Of a stretch of DNA of 64,000 nt, positions 9,349 through 19,124 are shown piece by piece. A model generated the notes under the pieces. The model did not search any database. It was not told the origin of the DNA and saw only the letters and a list, made by a program, of their open reading frames with translations. Source of the stretch: JAEULH01 sp963789785 (GTDB taxonomy: Bacteria; Pseudomonadota; Alphaproteobacteria; Rhodospirillales; Defluviicoccaceae). Position 1 is the first letter of the stretch. Each line of letters opens with the position of its first letter. The translations under genes and the position numbers were made by a program. The stretch lies in NCBI GenBank assembly GCA_963789785.1, contig CAWBNC010000028.1:1-64000 (forward strand), read 5' to 3'.

Positions 9349-10614
9349 TCATTCCCTCTCCTCGGGCGCAGCGTCCAGATCGTAAAGCGTTCTCAATGCG
9401 CGGGTAAATTCTTCCAGCTCCGCCGCATTTTTCGGGTGGGCGGCGGCAGCCTGACGCAATGTCGTCGACGGCCCGTGCAGAAGACGGTTGATCAGGAGTT
9501 GTGTCGCCCTCGCGGCGTCGCCTTTGGCGTCGCGCAAGGCGACGTCGCGCGACAGCTCGAAGTGCCGGCGAAGCGCATTCAGCACCGGGATGGCGGCGCG
9601 CTCCGCCCTGCGGCGAAGGAACGTCTGAATCTCCGCATCGACGATGTCGCGCGCTCGTGCCGCTTCCTTCTGCCGCGACTTGCGGCCGACCCGCGCCACC
9701 TTCTCGAGATCGTCGAGCGTGTAGACGAACGCCGCATCGAGACCGTCGACCGCTGGATCGACATCGCCCGGCACCGCGGTGTCGATGAATAGTATAGGCT
9801 GAAAGCGGCGTGCCCGGAGAAGGGCTTTCACCAGCTCCGGCGTGATCGTATAGCGGCGGCTTCCGAGGCAACCGATGATCACGTCCGACCGCGCCAGTTC
9901 GGCGAAATCAAGAGGGTAGGCCGCGACATGACAGTCGAGGAGTTGTGCCCCGGTCTCCGCACGCGCCGCGCTCGGATGAGCGACCGAAAGATCGCCCATG
10001 CGGGCATGACGCATGGCCTGAGCGATGAATTCGCCGATGTCCGAAAGCCCGATGAGAAGTCCGCGCGCGGCATCGAGGTCGCCGTGCACCCGCTGCGACA
10101 GATCGACGGCTGCCGCAGCGAGCGACACCGGCGCCCGACCGATATCCGTTCGGCTCCGGGCCTTCTTGGCCGCGGCCAGCGCTGCCTGAACCAGCCCCTC
10201 CAGCGGATCCCCGAGCGCCCCGGCGTCCCGGGCGCTGCGATAAGCGTCCTTGACCTGCGCGATCACGTATGGATCGCCGACGACCGTGCCATCGAGAGAC
10301 GCGGCGACGGCGAATATGTGGCGCACGGCGTCCTCGCCGACGTGAATGTACACATGTCGCGCGACTTCGGCCGGCGGGATCGCGCCGAAGCGCGCGAGCG
10401 TAGCGATGACACGCCTGCCGGCGTCGCGTTTGTCGAGTGCGATGGCATAAACCTCAACCCGGTCGCAGGTCGTCAGGATTATGGCCTGGGCCAGACCGGC
10501 GGCCTGCAGTTCATGGAGCAGCGGTTCGACCGCCGCGGGTTCGGGAATTAGCCGGTCGCGGACGCCGAGCGAACTCGACCGCGGATTCGCGCCGACAACG
10601 ATGAAGTCCTGCAT
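9349..10614 (-). CDS. hemA: Glutamyl-tRNA reductase
   Basis: First step of C5 tetrapyrrole synthesis: NADPH-dependent reduction of glutamyl-tRNA to glutamate-1-semialdehyde. The nucleophilic cysteine lies in TTCDRVEVYA (residue ~48; the family usually has TTCNR). The catalytic domain continues through HIFAVAASLDGTVVGDPYVIAQVKDAYR. The NADPH-binding loop reads GLSDIGEF instead of GAGEMG, and the following strand is VAHPSAARAE. A C-terminal dimerisation helix bundle is present. Length 421 residues. The altered Rossmann loop is notable but the call is clear. A C5 route is unexpected for many alphaproteobacteria that use ALA synthase. Confidence 0.9.
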   Translation of the reverse strand: MQDFIVVGANPRSSSLGVRDRLIPEPAAVEPLLHELQAAGLAQAIILTTCDRVEVYAIALDKRDAGRRVIATLARFGAIPPAEVARHVYIHVGEDAVRHIFAVAASLDGTVVGDPYVIAQVKDAYRSARDAGALGDPLEGLVQAALAAAKKARSRTDIGRAPVSLAAAAVDLSQRVHGDLDAARGLLIGLSDIGEFIAQAMRHARMGDLSVAHPSAARAETGAQLLDCHVAAYPLDFAELARSDVIIGCLGSRRYTITPELVKALLRARRFQPILFIDTAVPGDVDPAVDGLDAAFVYTLDDLEKVARVGRKSRQKEAARARDIVDAEIQTFLRRRAERAAIPVLNALRRHFELSRDVALRDAKGDAARATQLLINRLLHGPSTTLRQAAAAHPKNAAELEEFTRALRTLYDLDAAPEERE

Positions 10615-10637
10615 GTGCGCGCACCGCTTGCCGGCCG

Positions 10638-11894
10638 CTATAGAAACTGAGCGAGCCGGTCCGACAGCGCCGCGAGCGCAACCTCCTCCTGCGCGCCGCT
10701 GTCCAGGTCGCGAACCGCGACCTGACCGCGCGCAAGCTCGTCCTCGCCGACGATGATCGCCGCCCGCGCGTTGATCCTGTTTGCCCGCTTCAGCCGCTTG
10801 CCGAGCGAGCCCGCGTAGCCGACATCGATCGGCAGCCCGGCCCTGCGAAGCTCGCGCGCCATCCGCTGGGCGGCTCCGTCCTGGTTCGGGCTCTGCGGGA
10901 CGACGGCCAGAGGCCGCGGCTCATCCGGCAGGGCGTCTCCATGCTCGGCGACCAGCATCATTGCCCGCTCGACCCCGGCGGCCCAGCCGATACCGGGCAG
11001 GGGCCGGCCGCCCATCTGCTCGGCGAGGCCGTCATAGCGGCCGCCGGCAAGCACCGTGCCCTGGGCGCCGAGGGCCTCGGTGGTGAACTCGAAGGCAGTG
11101 TGGCAATAGTAGTCGAGGCCGCGCACCAGCTTCGGATTGCACATGTAGCGGATGTCGAGGGTGTCGAGACCGGCAAGCACCGCGGCGAAGAAGCTCCGCG
11201 AGGTTTCGTTGAGACTGTCGAAGATCGACGGCGCCGCCGCTAGCACCGCCCGATCGCCCTGATCCTTGGAGTCCAGCACCCTCAGCGGGTTGCGCTCCAG
11301 TCGCAGGCGGCTGTCTTCAGAAAGCTGTGCGCGCATGTCTCGCAGATAGGCGACCAGATGGTCGGTGTAGATCCGCCGGCTTTCCGGATCGCCGAGCGTG
11401 TTGATCTCCAGGCTCACGATCGCGCCCAGGCCAAGGGCGGCCAGGAAGTCCGCGGCAAGGGCGATGCACTCGATATCGCCGGCCGGCTCGGCAACTCCCA
11501 GCAACTCGACGCCAACCTGATTGAACTGGCGCAGCCGGCCCTTCTGCGGCCGCTCGTAGCGGAACATTGGACCCCGGTAGAAGTACTTCAACGGCGCCTG
11601 CTGGGCGAGCCCGGCCGAGATGACCGCCCGGACCACGCCGGCGGTGTTCTCGGGGCGCAGGGTCAGGCTTTCGCCGCCGCGATCGGCGAGCGTGTACATC
11701 TCCTTGGTGACGATATCGGATGTATCGCCGAGGGTCCGTGCGAACACGTCGGTGAACTCGAAGATCGGCGTCGAGATCTCGCCGTAGCCGTAGCGGGTGG
11801 CGATTGCCAGCGCCGTTGCCTCGACGAACCGCTGGCGCCGGCTATCGGCAGGAAGAGTGTCGCGGGTTCCGCGGACCGGACGGACAACGGCCAT
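10638..11894 (-). CDS. hisS: Histidyl-tRNA synthetase
   Basis: Class II aminoacyl-tRNA synthetase charging tRNA-His. The start is set at MAVVRPVRGTRD (ATG 11894), matching the conserved family N-terminus; an upstream in-frame start would add ~30 basic residues overlapping ispG. Class II motif 2 is YRGPMFRYERPQKGRLRQF (residues ~110-128). The histidine-specific motif LVRGLDYYCHTAFEF is near residue 260. A C-terminal anticodon-binding domain ends the protein (~418 residues). It starts 7 bases after the ispG stop. Confidence 0.96.
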   Translation of the reverse strand: MAVVRPVRGTRDTLPADSRRQRFVEATALAIATRYGYGEISTPIFEFTDVFARTLGDTSDIVTKEMYTLADRGGESLTLRPENTAGVVRAVISAGLAQQAPLKYFYRGPMFRYERPQKGRLRQFNQVGVELLGVAEPAGDIECIALAADFLAALGLGAIVSLEINTLGDPESRRIYTDHLVAYLRDMRAQLSEDSRLRLERNPLRVLDSKDQGDRAVLAAAPSIFDSLNETSRSFFAAVLAGLDTLDIRYMCNPKLVRGLDYYCHTAFEFTTEALGAQGTVLAGGRYDGLAEQMGGRPLPGIGWAAGVERAMMLVAEHGDALPDEPRPLAVVPQSPNQDGAAQRMARELRRAGLPIDVGYAGSLGKRLKRANRINARAAIIVGEDELARGQVAVRDLDSGAQEEVALAALSDRLAQFL

Positions 11895-11901
11895 GGGCGC
11901 G

Positions 11902-13206
11902 CTAGTCTGCGGCCGCGGGCGAAATCGGCGCGCGTAGCGTCGCGGCGTCCCCCGCGACGCCGTCTTTTGCCGGCGCGCCCTCACCGTAGCGGCTCTTGAC
12001 GTAGCCCTCGACGATCTCCTGAAATTCGCCGGCGATGCGCGCGCCGCGCAGAGTCATCGCCTTCCTGCCGTCGATGAAGACGGGGGCAGCCGGTTCCTCA
12101 CCGGTGCCCGGAAGGCTGATGCCGATATCGGCGTACTTGCTTTCGCCCGGACCGTTGACAATGCAGCCCATGACCGCGACGGCCATGGTCTCGACGCCGG
12201 GATAGGCCTCCCGCCACGCCGGCATCCGCCGGGCGATATGGTTCTGGATGTCTTCGGCCAGCTCCTGAAAGACCGTGCTCGTGGTCCGCCCGCATCCGGG
12301 ACAGGCCGTGACCATCGGCGCGAACGAGCGGAGGCCCATGACCTGAAGAATCTGCTGGGCGACGATCACCTCCTCCGTCCGCTCGCCGCCCGGCGCAGGC
12401 GTCAGCGAGACGCGGATGGTGTCGCCGATCCCCTCCTGCAGCAGGATCGCCAGTCCCGCCGTCGAAGCGACCACGCCCTTGCTTCCCATGCCGGCTTCGG
12501 TCAGGCCGAGGTGGAGCGCGTAGTCGCAGCGCGATGCGAGGCTCCTGTAAACCGCGACCAGATGCTGCACGTCGCTGACCTTGCACGACAGCACGATCCT
12601 GTCGCGACCCAGCCCGATCGCCTCGGCGCGAGCGGCGGATCCCAGGGCCGAGACAACCATGGCCTCGCGCATGACCTCTTCGGCGGTGCGCGGGCTCGAC
12701 ATCGCGGCGTTGTCGTCCATCAGCCGCGCCAGCAGTTCCTGATCCAGGCTGCCCCAGTTGACGCCAATCCTGACCGGCCGATTATGCTTAAGCGCGATCT
12801 CGATCATCGTCGCGAACTGGCGGTCCCGCTTCTCGCGAAAGCCGACGTTACCGGGATTGATCCGGTACTTGTCGAGTGCCGAAGCGCAGTCGGGATAGCG
12901 GCTGAGAAGCGTGTGACCAATGTAGTGAAAATCGCCGACGAGCGGGACGTGAACGTCACGGGCAGTGAGGCGTTCGCGGATGCGGGGCACGGCCCGTGCC
13001 GCGTCGTCGCGATCGACCGTGATGCGAACCAGCTCGGAACCGGCGAGCGCCAGGGCCTCGACCTGCGCCACCGTCGCGTTCACGTCGGCGGTGTCGGTGT
13101 TGGTCATCGACTGGACGACAATCGGCGCGTCGCCGCCGACGACAACACCGCCGATCCTGACCGGAACGGTCCGGTGTCGTTCGACGCCGGCAATCGGATA
13201 TGACAT
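11902..13206 (-). CDS. ispG: 4-hydroxy-3-methylbut-2-enyl diphosphate synthase (flavodoxin)
   Basis: Fe-S enzyme of the MEP isoprenoid pathway that converts MEcPP to HMBPP. The N-terminal TIM barrel begins with PIVVQSMTNTDTADV. The C-terminal domain carries the [4Fe-4S] ligands in ACPGCGRT and MGCIVNGPGE. About 434 residues. ATG 13206 was chosen over the GTG one codon upstream. It sits between the RodZ-like gene and hisS on the same strand. Confidence 0.96.
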   Translation of the reverse strand: MSYPIAGVERHRTVPVRIGGVVVGGDAPIVVQSMTNTDTADVNATVAQVEALALAGSELVRITVDRDDAARAVPRIRERLTARDVHVPLVGDFHYIGHTLLSRYPDCASALDKYRINPGNVGFREKRDRQFATMIEIALKHNRPVRIGVNWGSLDQELLARLMDDNAAMSSPRTAEEVMREAMVVSALGSAARAEAIGLGRDRIVLSCKVSDVQHLVAVYRSLASRCDYALHLGLTEAGMGSKGVVASTAGLAILLQEGIGDTIRVSLTPAPGGERTEEVIVAQQILQVMGLRSFAPMVTACPGCGRTTSTVFQELAEDIQNHIARRMPAWREAYPGVETMAVAVMGCIVNGPGESKYADIGISLPGTGEEPAAPVFIDGRKAMTLRGARIAGEFQEIVEGYVKSRYGEGAPAKDGVAGDAATLRAPISPAAAD

Positions 13207-13314
13207 CACGAGACGCTCCCTGACAACGGATAGCAGCGCGGCACCGCCCGCGCAAAAATTTGCCAGCGTGCAGAACCGGGGTCAACGGCCCTCCGCGCGG
13301 CCCAACCTTGTAAC

Positions 13315-14385
13315 TTAGCGTGCAGCCGCCGAACGCAAGGCCGCTGGATCGAGAACGATCCCGCGCCTGACTTGGCCCGACCGGCCCAGCGGTGGCAGAA
13401 CCTTGCCGCCGAGCACGATCTCGAGACCGCCCGCGTTGCCGGTGACCAGCGACAGGCCACCTGCCGCGTCGACGGGAAGCATGTCTCCCGCCTGAAGAAC
13501 CTTGGAAAGAAAAATGCGGCCGTTGCGGTCGCGCAGCTCGATCCAGGTCGGCGCGGAAGCGCGAAGAACGATCCGCTCCTCCACGCTCGCGGCGCTTTCT
13601 CCTTCTTCAGAAACCGCCGGCGACGCCTGTGGCTCGGCGGCCGGTTCCGGCGCGCTTTGAGCAAGTGCCGGTGGCGGCTCGTACGCCGAGGGCTCGCCAT
13701 CCGTCACGCCGCTGTTGTCGCCGCCAGCCGAGGTTCCCGACGGCGCGTCCTCGCCTGGCTCCACCGCGAGTGGGGGCAGCGACGCGCTTGTCGGCGGCAG
13801 ATCGGCCTGCAGACGATCCGGCGGCACGGCGGCCGGGACCGGCTGTTGCCGCTGGGCATCCTGTTCCCGCTCCGCCTGCGGGGCGCCGGGCGATTCCGGC
13901 ACCGGAAGGGGGAGGCGCGCCGGCTCACCCGCGGGTGTCGGCGCCAGCCGTTCGGGAACGGCCGCAATGAGCGTGCCGTCGTCCCCGCCCTGCGGCGACA
14001 GCAGATACCAGGCGCCATAAGCCAAGCCGATGAGAAGCACGCTGGCAACGAGAATGGCCGCTCTCGGAACGCCCCGCTCGCTCTCGGGTGACGGAAAATT
14101 AAGATCTCCACCGATCTTCCGCCCGAGGGTTTCGATTTTGAACTGGCGCACCGCCTCGCCGTTGCTCAGGCCGAGATAATCGGCGTAGGCACGCACGAAG
14201 CCGCATGCGTAGGTCGGGCCGGGAAGCGCCTCGTAACGCCCTTCCTCGATAGCCTGGAGAAAAGGTTTGCGCACGTTCAACGCCTGCGCGACGGCATCGA
14301 GAGTGATACCGCGGCGCCGTCGGTTCGCCTGCAATGTCGCGCCGATGCCGGTGTCCTCGGCCTGCTCGATGTCGGTGTCAGCCAT
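13315..14385 (-). CDS. RodZ-like membrane protein with HTH and DUF4115 domains
   Basis: Bitopic membrane protein of about 356 residues. The cytoplasmic N-terminus is a Cro/C1-like helix-turn-helix (GITLDAVAQALNVRKPFLQAIEEGR). One transmembrane segment follows (VLLIGLAYGAWYLL, residues ~130-150), then a long Pro/Ala/Glu-rich linker and a C-terminal DUF4115 beta domain (PTWIELRDRNGRI, SLVTGNAGGLEIVLGGK). RodZ links the MreB cytoskeleton to the envelope in rods; this role is inferred from domain order. Its position before ispG-hisS is common in proteobacteria. The start is ATG 14385 (MADTDIEQ). Confidence 0.85.
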   Translation of the reverse strand: MADTDIEQAEDTGIGATLQANRRRRGITLDAVAQALNVRKPFLQAIEEGRYEALPGPTYACGFVRAYADYLGLSNGEAVRQFKIETLGRKIGGDLNFPSPESERGVPRAAILVASVLLIGLAYGAWYLLSPQGGDDGTLIAAVPERLAPTPAGEPARLPLPVPESPGAPQAEREQDAQRQQPVPAAVPPDRLQADLPPTSASLPPLAVEPGEDAPSGTSAGGDNSGVTDGEPSAYEPPPALAQSAPEPAAEPQASPAVSEEGESAASVEERIVLRASAPTWIELRDRNGRIFLSKVLQAGDMLPVDAAGGLSLVTGNAGGLEIVLGGKVLPPLGRSGQVRRGIVLDPAALRSAAAR

Positions 14386-14486
14386 GACCACTATCACCCC
14401 CACGCCATGGTTGTTTCATTCCGGCGGTCAATCGACCCACCGCCACCCCAAACTGATCATCACCTGAAAGCTCCCCGCGGCGGCGC

Positions 14487-16757
14487 TCAGAGCATCACCC
14501 CATGGTCCACTGCATAGGCCCGGAGCTGCTCGCGGACGCTGCGCTGCCGTCCGGAACAAAGCGAGGCGACATAGCCTTCGAGCGTGGAAAGGCGGACTCC
14601 GCGGATTGTCGCCTTGATCGGTCCGACCGCCGGCGGCGACATGGAAATGGCGCGATAACCGATGCCGATCAGGGCCAGCGCATCAAGCGGTCGCGCCGCC
14701 ATCTCGCCGCAAATGCTAACCGGTACGCGCGCCGCCTGACACTGTTGCAGAATCGACCGCAGGATGCCGAGCGCGACCGGCGAGAGGCTGTCGTAGCGCT
14801 CCGAGATCTGATAGTTCGCTCGATCGCTGGCGAACATGAACTGAAACAGGTCGTTGGTGCCGATCGAAAGGAAGTCGACAAGGCCGAGCAGCTCGGGAAG
14901 CTGGTAGATCAGGGCCGGCACCTCCAGCATGGCGCCGACGTGGACACGCCGGGGCACCAGGCCCCCGCTCTCGCGCACCCGCGCCAGCTCCTTATCCAGC
15001 AGCGCCCGCCCGTAGCGGAACTCGCTCACGTCGGTCAGCATCGGGAACATCAGCCACAAATCTCGCTCGGCGGCCGCTTTGATCAGCGCCTGCAGCTGCT
15101 GGCGTAACATCGCCGGCCGGTCGATCGATACCCGGATCGCCCGCCAGCCCATGGCCGGATTTTCCTCCTGACTGCTCGGCCAGTAGGGCATCACCTTGTC
15201 GCCGCCGACGTCGAGAGTGCGGAAGACGACCGGTTTCGGCCCGGCGTACTCCAGCACCTTCTGGTAGATCTGCCGTTGCGCTTCGACGTCCGGAAGCTCG
15301 GGGCGGATCATGAACGGCACTTCGGTGCGATAGAGCCCGACGCCGTCAACATCGGATTCGGCAAGATGCTGCAGATCGATCAGCAGACCGGCATTGATGT
15401 GGACGCCGATCCGGACCCCGTCGAGGGTAACCGCCGGCAAATCCTTGATCGCCGCATAGGCGGCGCGTCGTTCGTCGCGTGCTTTCAGACTCTTGATGAA
15501 CAGCTTGCGGATGTCATCGCTCGGCCGCACGAGAACCTGAGCGTGCTCGGCGTCGACGATCAGCTGGTCGCCGTGCTCAATGCGGCTCATCGCCTCCCGC
15601 ACCTGGCCGACGACCGGGATATCCAGGGCGCGGGCCACGATCGCGACATGCGAGTTCGGCGAGCCTTCCTCCAGGACGACGCCCCGCAGCCGGTGCCGCT
15701 GGTAGTCGAGGAGCTGGGCCGGACCGAGGTTGCGCGCCACGAGAATGACGTCCTGGTCAGCCGGAAGGGCGGTGCCGCCCGGCTCAGCGCCGATCAGATG
15801 CTGCAGCAGCCGGTCGGCGAGATCCTCGAGGTCGTGCACCCGTTCGCGCAGGTAGGCGTCGGAGACCTGGCTCATCCGGGCGTGGATGTCGTCGTTGACC
15901 TTCTGCACCGCGGCCTCGGCGGTCAGCCCGGTGTTGATCGCCTCGCCGATGCGGCGCAACCAGCCGACGTCTTCGGCAATCAACCGGTAGGTCTCAAGCA
16001 CATCGCGATGCTCTCCGTCCCCGCCGATGACGGTCGAACGCAGCATGTCGTCGAGGGCGCCGTGCATGTCGGCCACCGCGTGGCGCAAGCGCTCGTGCTC
16101 GATCCGGGTGTCCTCGGCGACGATCTTGCGGATGGCGAAGCGCGGCTTGTGCAGGACCGCGACACCGAAGGCGAGGCCGCTGTGCAGGCGCGCGCCCTCC
16201 AGCCGCGTCGGGGTCGCGGTGACGGTTTCCGCCGGCAGCAGCTGAGTCGGATCGACCGAAACGCCGCTTGCCACCATTTCGGCCAGCACCATCGCCACCG
16301 TCTGCAGCGCCTCGATTTCTTCGTCGGTGTACTGGCGCGCGGAGGTGTTCTGCACCGCGAGCACCCCGACAAGACGACCGCCGCGCAGGATCGGCACACC
16401 CATCAGCGAATGGTAGATCTCCTCGCCGGTCTCCGGACGAAAGGCGAAGCTGGGATGGTTCTGCGCTTCGGACAGCGCCAGCGGTCGCTGCTTGGCGGCG
16501 ATTTCGCCGATGAGGCCTTCGCCGACACGCAGGCGGGTGCGGCGGACCGCGGCGGCGCGAAGACCCTGGGTCGCGAACAGCTCGAGCACGTCGCCGGCGC
16601 GGCGGATGTAGATCGAGCAGACCTCCGCGGCCATGTCCTTGGCGATAATGGCGACGATGCGGGCAAGGCGGCCGTCGGTGTTGCCGCCGCTGGCCATGAC
16701 GTCGCGAATGCGCGCAAGAAGCCGCCGCAGAACCAGGACGGTCTGGCCGTGGTGCAT
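14487..16757 (-). CDS. ptsP: PEP-protein phosphotransferase PtsP (EI-Ntr)
   Basis: First enzyme of the nitrogen phosphotransferase system; autophosphorylates with phosphoenolpyruvate and passes phosphate to NPr. About 756 residues from ATG 16757 (MHHGQTVLVL). The N-terminal GAF domain spans residues ~20-165. The EI helical domain precedes the phospho-histidine site GSPNSHVAIVARAL. The PEP-binding TIM barrel includes TLDVGGDK and SIGTNDLFQF near the C-terminus. In EI-Ntr the GAF domain senses glutamine or other nitrogen signals. It lies downstream of the nitronate monooxygenase gene and lysC, the usual lysC-ptsP neighbourhood. Confidence 0.95.
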   Translation of the reverse strand: MHHGQTVLVLRRLLARIRDVMASGGNTDGRLARIVAIIAKDMAAEVCSIYIRRAGDVLELFATQGLRAAAVRRTRLRVGEGLIGEIAAKQRPLALSEAQNHPSFAFRPETGEEIYHSLMGVPILRGGRLVGVLAVQNTSARQYTDEEIEALQTVAMVLAEMVASGVSVDPTQLLPAETVTATPTRLEGARLHSGLAFGVAVLHKPRFAIRKIVAEDTRIEHERLRHAVADMHGALDDMLRSTVIGGDGEHRDVLETYRLIAEDVGWLRRIGEAINTGLTAEAAVQKVNDDIHARMSQVSDAYLRERVHDLEDLADRLLQHLIGAEPGGTALPADQDVILVARNLGPAQLLDYQRHRLRGVVLEEGSPNSHVAIVARALDIPVVGQVREAMSRIEHGDQLIVDAEHAQVLVRPSDDIRKLFIKSLKARDERRAAYAAIKDLPAVTLDGVRIGVHINAGLLIDLQHLAESDVDGVGLYRTEVPFMIRPELPDVEAQRQIYQKVLEYAGPKPVVFRTLDVGGDKVMPYWPSSQEENPAMGWRAIRVSIDRPAMLRQQLQALIKAAAERDLWLMFPMLTDVSEFRYGRALLDKELARVRESGGLVPRRVHVGAMLEVPALIYQLPELLGLVDFLSIGTNDLFQFMFASDRANYQISERYDSLSPVALGILRSILQQCQAARVPVSICGEMAARPLDALALIGIGYRAISMSPPAVGPIKATIRGVRLSTLEGYVASLCSGRQRSVREQLRAYAVDHGVML

Positions 16758-16761
16758 CACC

Positions 16762-17796
16762 TCAGCCGGCCTCCCGCAGCTCTCGGGCGGCAAGCGCGGC
16801 AAGCGCCTGAGCGACCAGCTCATCGACAATTTCCGCGGTCGATTGCTCGCGCAAGACCATGCCGACACTCTGCCCCGCCATCAGCGAGCCGCCTTCGACA
16901 TCGCCATCGATGACCGCCCGGCGCAGTGCACCGGCCCAGAACAGCTCGACCTCGAGCTGCGCCTGCTCCTGGTTCAGTTCGCCGCGCCGGTAGCGTTCGG
17001 CGATCTGCCGCTGCACCTCCATGAAGCGCCGGGTCCCGCCGTTGGCGAGCGCGCGCACCGGAATCACCGGCAGATCCGGGTCGACCTGGATCGAGACGAT
17101 CGCGTCGCGGGCGCTGGCGCGGACGAAAGCCTTCTTGAAGGCCGGATGGGCGATGCTTTCGGTGGCGCAGACAAAGCGTGTGCCAAGCTGGCAACCGCTG
17201 GCCCCCATTTCCAGGTAGGTGATTACCGCTTCGCCGCGGCCGACGCCGCCGGCCACGAACACCGGCACCTCGCGTATCGCGGGCAGGATCTCCTGGGCCA
17301 GCACGCTGGTCGAGACCGGACCGATATGGCCGCCGGCCTCGGCGCCTTCGATGACCAGCGCATCGACGCCGTTGCGGATCAGGCGCTTGGCGATCCCGAG
17401 CGACGGGGCGAAGCTCACCACCTTTGCTCCGCCGTCCTTCAGCCGCTTGATCGCGCCGCTCGGCGGCAGTCCCCCGGCGAGAACCACATGGCCGACCTGG
17501 CGATCGAGGCAGACCGCGATCAGGGCGTCGATATCGGGGTGCATGACGATCAGGTTGACGCCGAACGGCCTGTCTGTCCGGGCCTGGGTAGCGGCTATTT
17601 CCCGATCCAGCGCATCGGGCTGCAGCGAGCCGCAGGCGATCACGCCGAAGCCGCCGGCGTTGGAGATCGCCGAGACAAGGTGCTGTTCGGAGACCCAGGA
17701 CATGGCGCCGCCCATCAGCGCATAGCGGCACCCGAGGAATGCGGTACCCCGCGACCACAGCCGGTTGAGCCGCGCCTCCGCGGATATTCCTGCCAT
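16762..17796 (-). CDS. Nitronate monooxygenase (2-nitropropane dioxygenase family)
   Basis: FMN-dependent TIM-barrel enzyme of about 344 residues that oxidises nitronates such as propionate-3-nitronate; family members also include enoyl-ACP reductase-like proteins. Visible signatures are the N-terminal barrel start YALMGGAMSWVSEQHLVSAISNAGGFG, the phosphate/FMN loop EGAEAGGHIG with its catalytic-region histidine, and FVAGGVGRGEAV. It is packed between lysC (6 bases) and ptsP (4 bases), so it is probably in the same operon. Substrate is inferred from family only. Confidence 0.85.
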   Translation of the reverse strand: MAGISAEARLNRLWSRGTAFLGCRYALMGGAMSWVSEQHLVSAISNAGGFGVIACGSLQPDALDREIAATQARTDRPFGVNLIVMHPDIDALIAVCLDRQVGHVVLAGGLPPSGAIKRLKDGGAKVVSFAPSLGIAKRLIRNGVDALVIEGAEAGGHIGPVSTSVLAQEILPAIREVPVFVAGGVGRGEAVITYLEMGASGCQLGTRFVCATESIAHPAFKKAFVRASARDAIVSIQVDPDLPVIPVRALANGGTRRFMEVQRQIAERYRRGELNQEQAQLEVELFWAGALRRAVIDGDVEGGSLMAGQSVGMVLREQSTAEIVDELVAQALAALAARELREAG

Positions 17797-17802
17797 GATG
17801 GT

Positions 17803-19020
17803 TTAGGCGTCGAGCCCGTAGGCGGCGTGAAGAGCGCGGACGGCAAGCTCAGTATAGACTTCGTCGATCAACACGCTGACCTTGATCTCGGAGGTCGAGA
17901 TGACCTGAATGTTGATCCCCTTTTCGGCCAAAGTGCGAAACATCCTTTGCGCGATGCCCGCGTGGCTGCGCATTCCGACCCCAATCACCGAAACCTTGAC
18001 GACATTGGCATCCGAACGCAGGTCGGCATAGCCTATGTCGTCGCGGCAACCGGAGATGACGCTCACGGCGCGCTCCAGGTCGGCCTTGCCGACGGTGAAG
18101 GTCAGGTCGGTAGCCTCTCCCGAAGGTGAGACATTCTGCACGATCATGTCAACATTGATGCTGGCGTCGGCAAGCGGCCCGAAGATGCCGGCCGCGGTTC
18201 CCGGCCGGTCGGCGACCCGGAGCAGCGTGATCTTGGCCTCGTCCCGACTGTAGGCGACGCCACTCACCAGTTCCTGTTCCACGATCTCGTCCTCTCCGAC
18301 AACGAGGGTTCCCGGCACCTCCTCGAAGCTCGACAGCACCTGCAGCCGGACGCCGCACTTCATCGCCAGCTCGACGGCGCGGGTTTGCAGAACCTTGGCC
18401 CCAAGCGACGCCATCTCGAGCATTTCCTCGTAGGTGATCCGCTCAAGTTTCCGGGCACGGGCGACGATGCGCGGATCGGAAGTATATACGCCGTCGACGT
18501 CCGTGTAGATATCGCAGCAATCGGCCGCCAGCGCCGCGGCCAGAGCCACCGCCGAAGTATCCGATCCGCCGCGGCCGAGAGTGGTGATGCGACCGTCGGC
18601 GGCGATCCCCTGGAAGCCGGCCAGCACCGCGACCTCGCCCCGAGCCATCCGCCGGACGATCTCGTCGGTCTCAACCGCCTCGATCCGGGCCCGGCCGTGG
18701 GCGTTGTCGGTGCTGAGCGGCAGCTGCCAGCCAAGCCAGGAGCGCGCCGGCACGCCCAGCTCCTGCATCGCGAGGGCGAGAAGACCAGCGGTGACCTGCT
18801 CCCCGCTGGCGACGACGACATCGTATTCGCGCGCGTCGTGCAGCGGGCTGATCGCCGAGACGTAGCCGACAAGCTGATTGGTCACGCCCGCCATCGCCGA
18901 GACCACCACCGCGACCTCGTTACCGGCGCTCACGCTGCGGGCGACCCGCGCCGCCACCGCCTTGATGCGGTTGACATCGGCAACGGAAGTGCCGCCAAAT
19001 TTCTGGACAAGTCGCGCCAT
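17803..19020 (-). CDS. lysC: Aspartate kinase
   Basis: Phosphorylates aspartate, opening the Lys/Thr/Met and diaminopimelate pathway. 405 residues. The kinase motif KFGGTSVAD is at residues 7-15 and the later ATP-site signature is TLGRGGSDTSAVALA. Two ACT domains occupy the C-terminal third (KITLLRVADRPGTAAGIFGPLADA and VSVIGVGMRSHAGIAQRMF), the lysine/threonine feedback module. It is divergent from ubiG across about 200 bases and probably heads the operon lysC-NMO-ptsP. Confidence 0.96.
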   Translation of the reverse strand: MARLVQKFGGTSVADVNRIKAVAARVARSVSAGNEVAVVVSAMAGVTNQLVGYVSAISPLHDAREYDVVVASGEQVTAGLLALAMQELGVPARSWLGWQLPLSTDNAHGRARIEAVETDEIVRRMARGEVAVLAGFQGIAADGRITTLGRGGSDTSAVALAAALAADCCDIYTDVDGVYTSDPRIVARARKLERITYEEMLEMASLGAKVLQTRAVELAMKCGVRLQVLSSFEEVPGTLVVGEDEIVEQELVSGVAYSRDEAKITLLRVADRPGTAAGIFGPLADASINVDMIVQNVSPSGEATDLTFTVGKADLERAVSVISGCRDDIGYADLRSDANVVKVSVIGVGMRSHAGIAQRMFRTLAEKGINIQVISTSEIKVSVLIDEVYTELAVRALHAAYGLDA

Positions 19021-19108
19021 GGTCTCCGCAGCCGGTCGGTCGTTTCATTCTGCCGTTAACGCTCCCGCAGCGGAGCGTGACAGGGATTCTGGTTATTCAA
19101 GATGAAGT

Positions 19109-19124
19109 CCGGGCTTGAGCCCGG
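19109..19124. repeat. Perfect 7-bp inverted repeat in the lysC/ubiG divergent gap
   Basis: CCGGGCT-tg-AGCCCGG, a short GC-rich palindrome between the divergent starts of lysC (19020) and ubiG (19224). No T-tract follows on either strand, so it is not an obvious terminator. It could be an operator or a dispersed REP-type palindrome. Confidence 0.5.

Noticed and set aside
15276..16913. A 545-residue plus-strand frame
   Set aside because: It is antisense to ptsP and rich in His/Arg/Gln, typical of shadow frames in GC-rich DNA.
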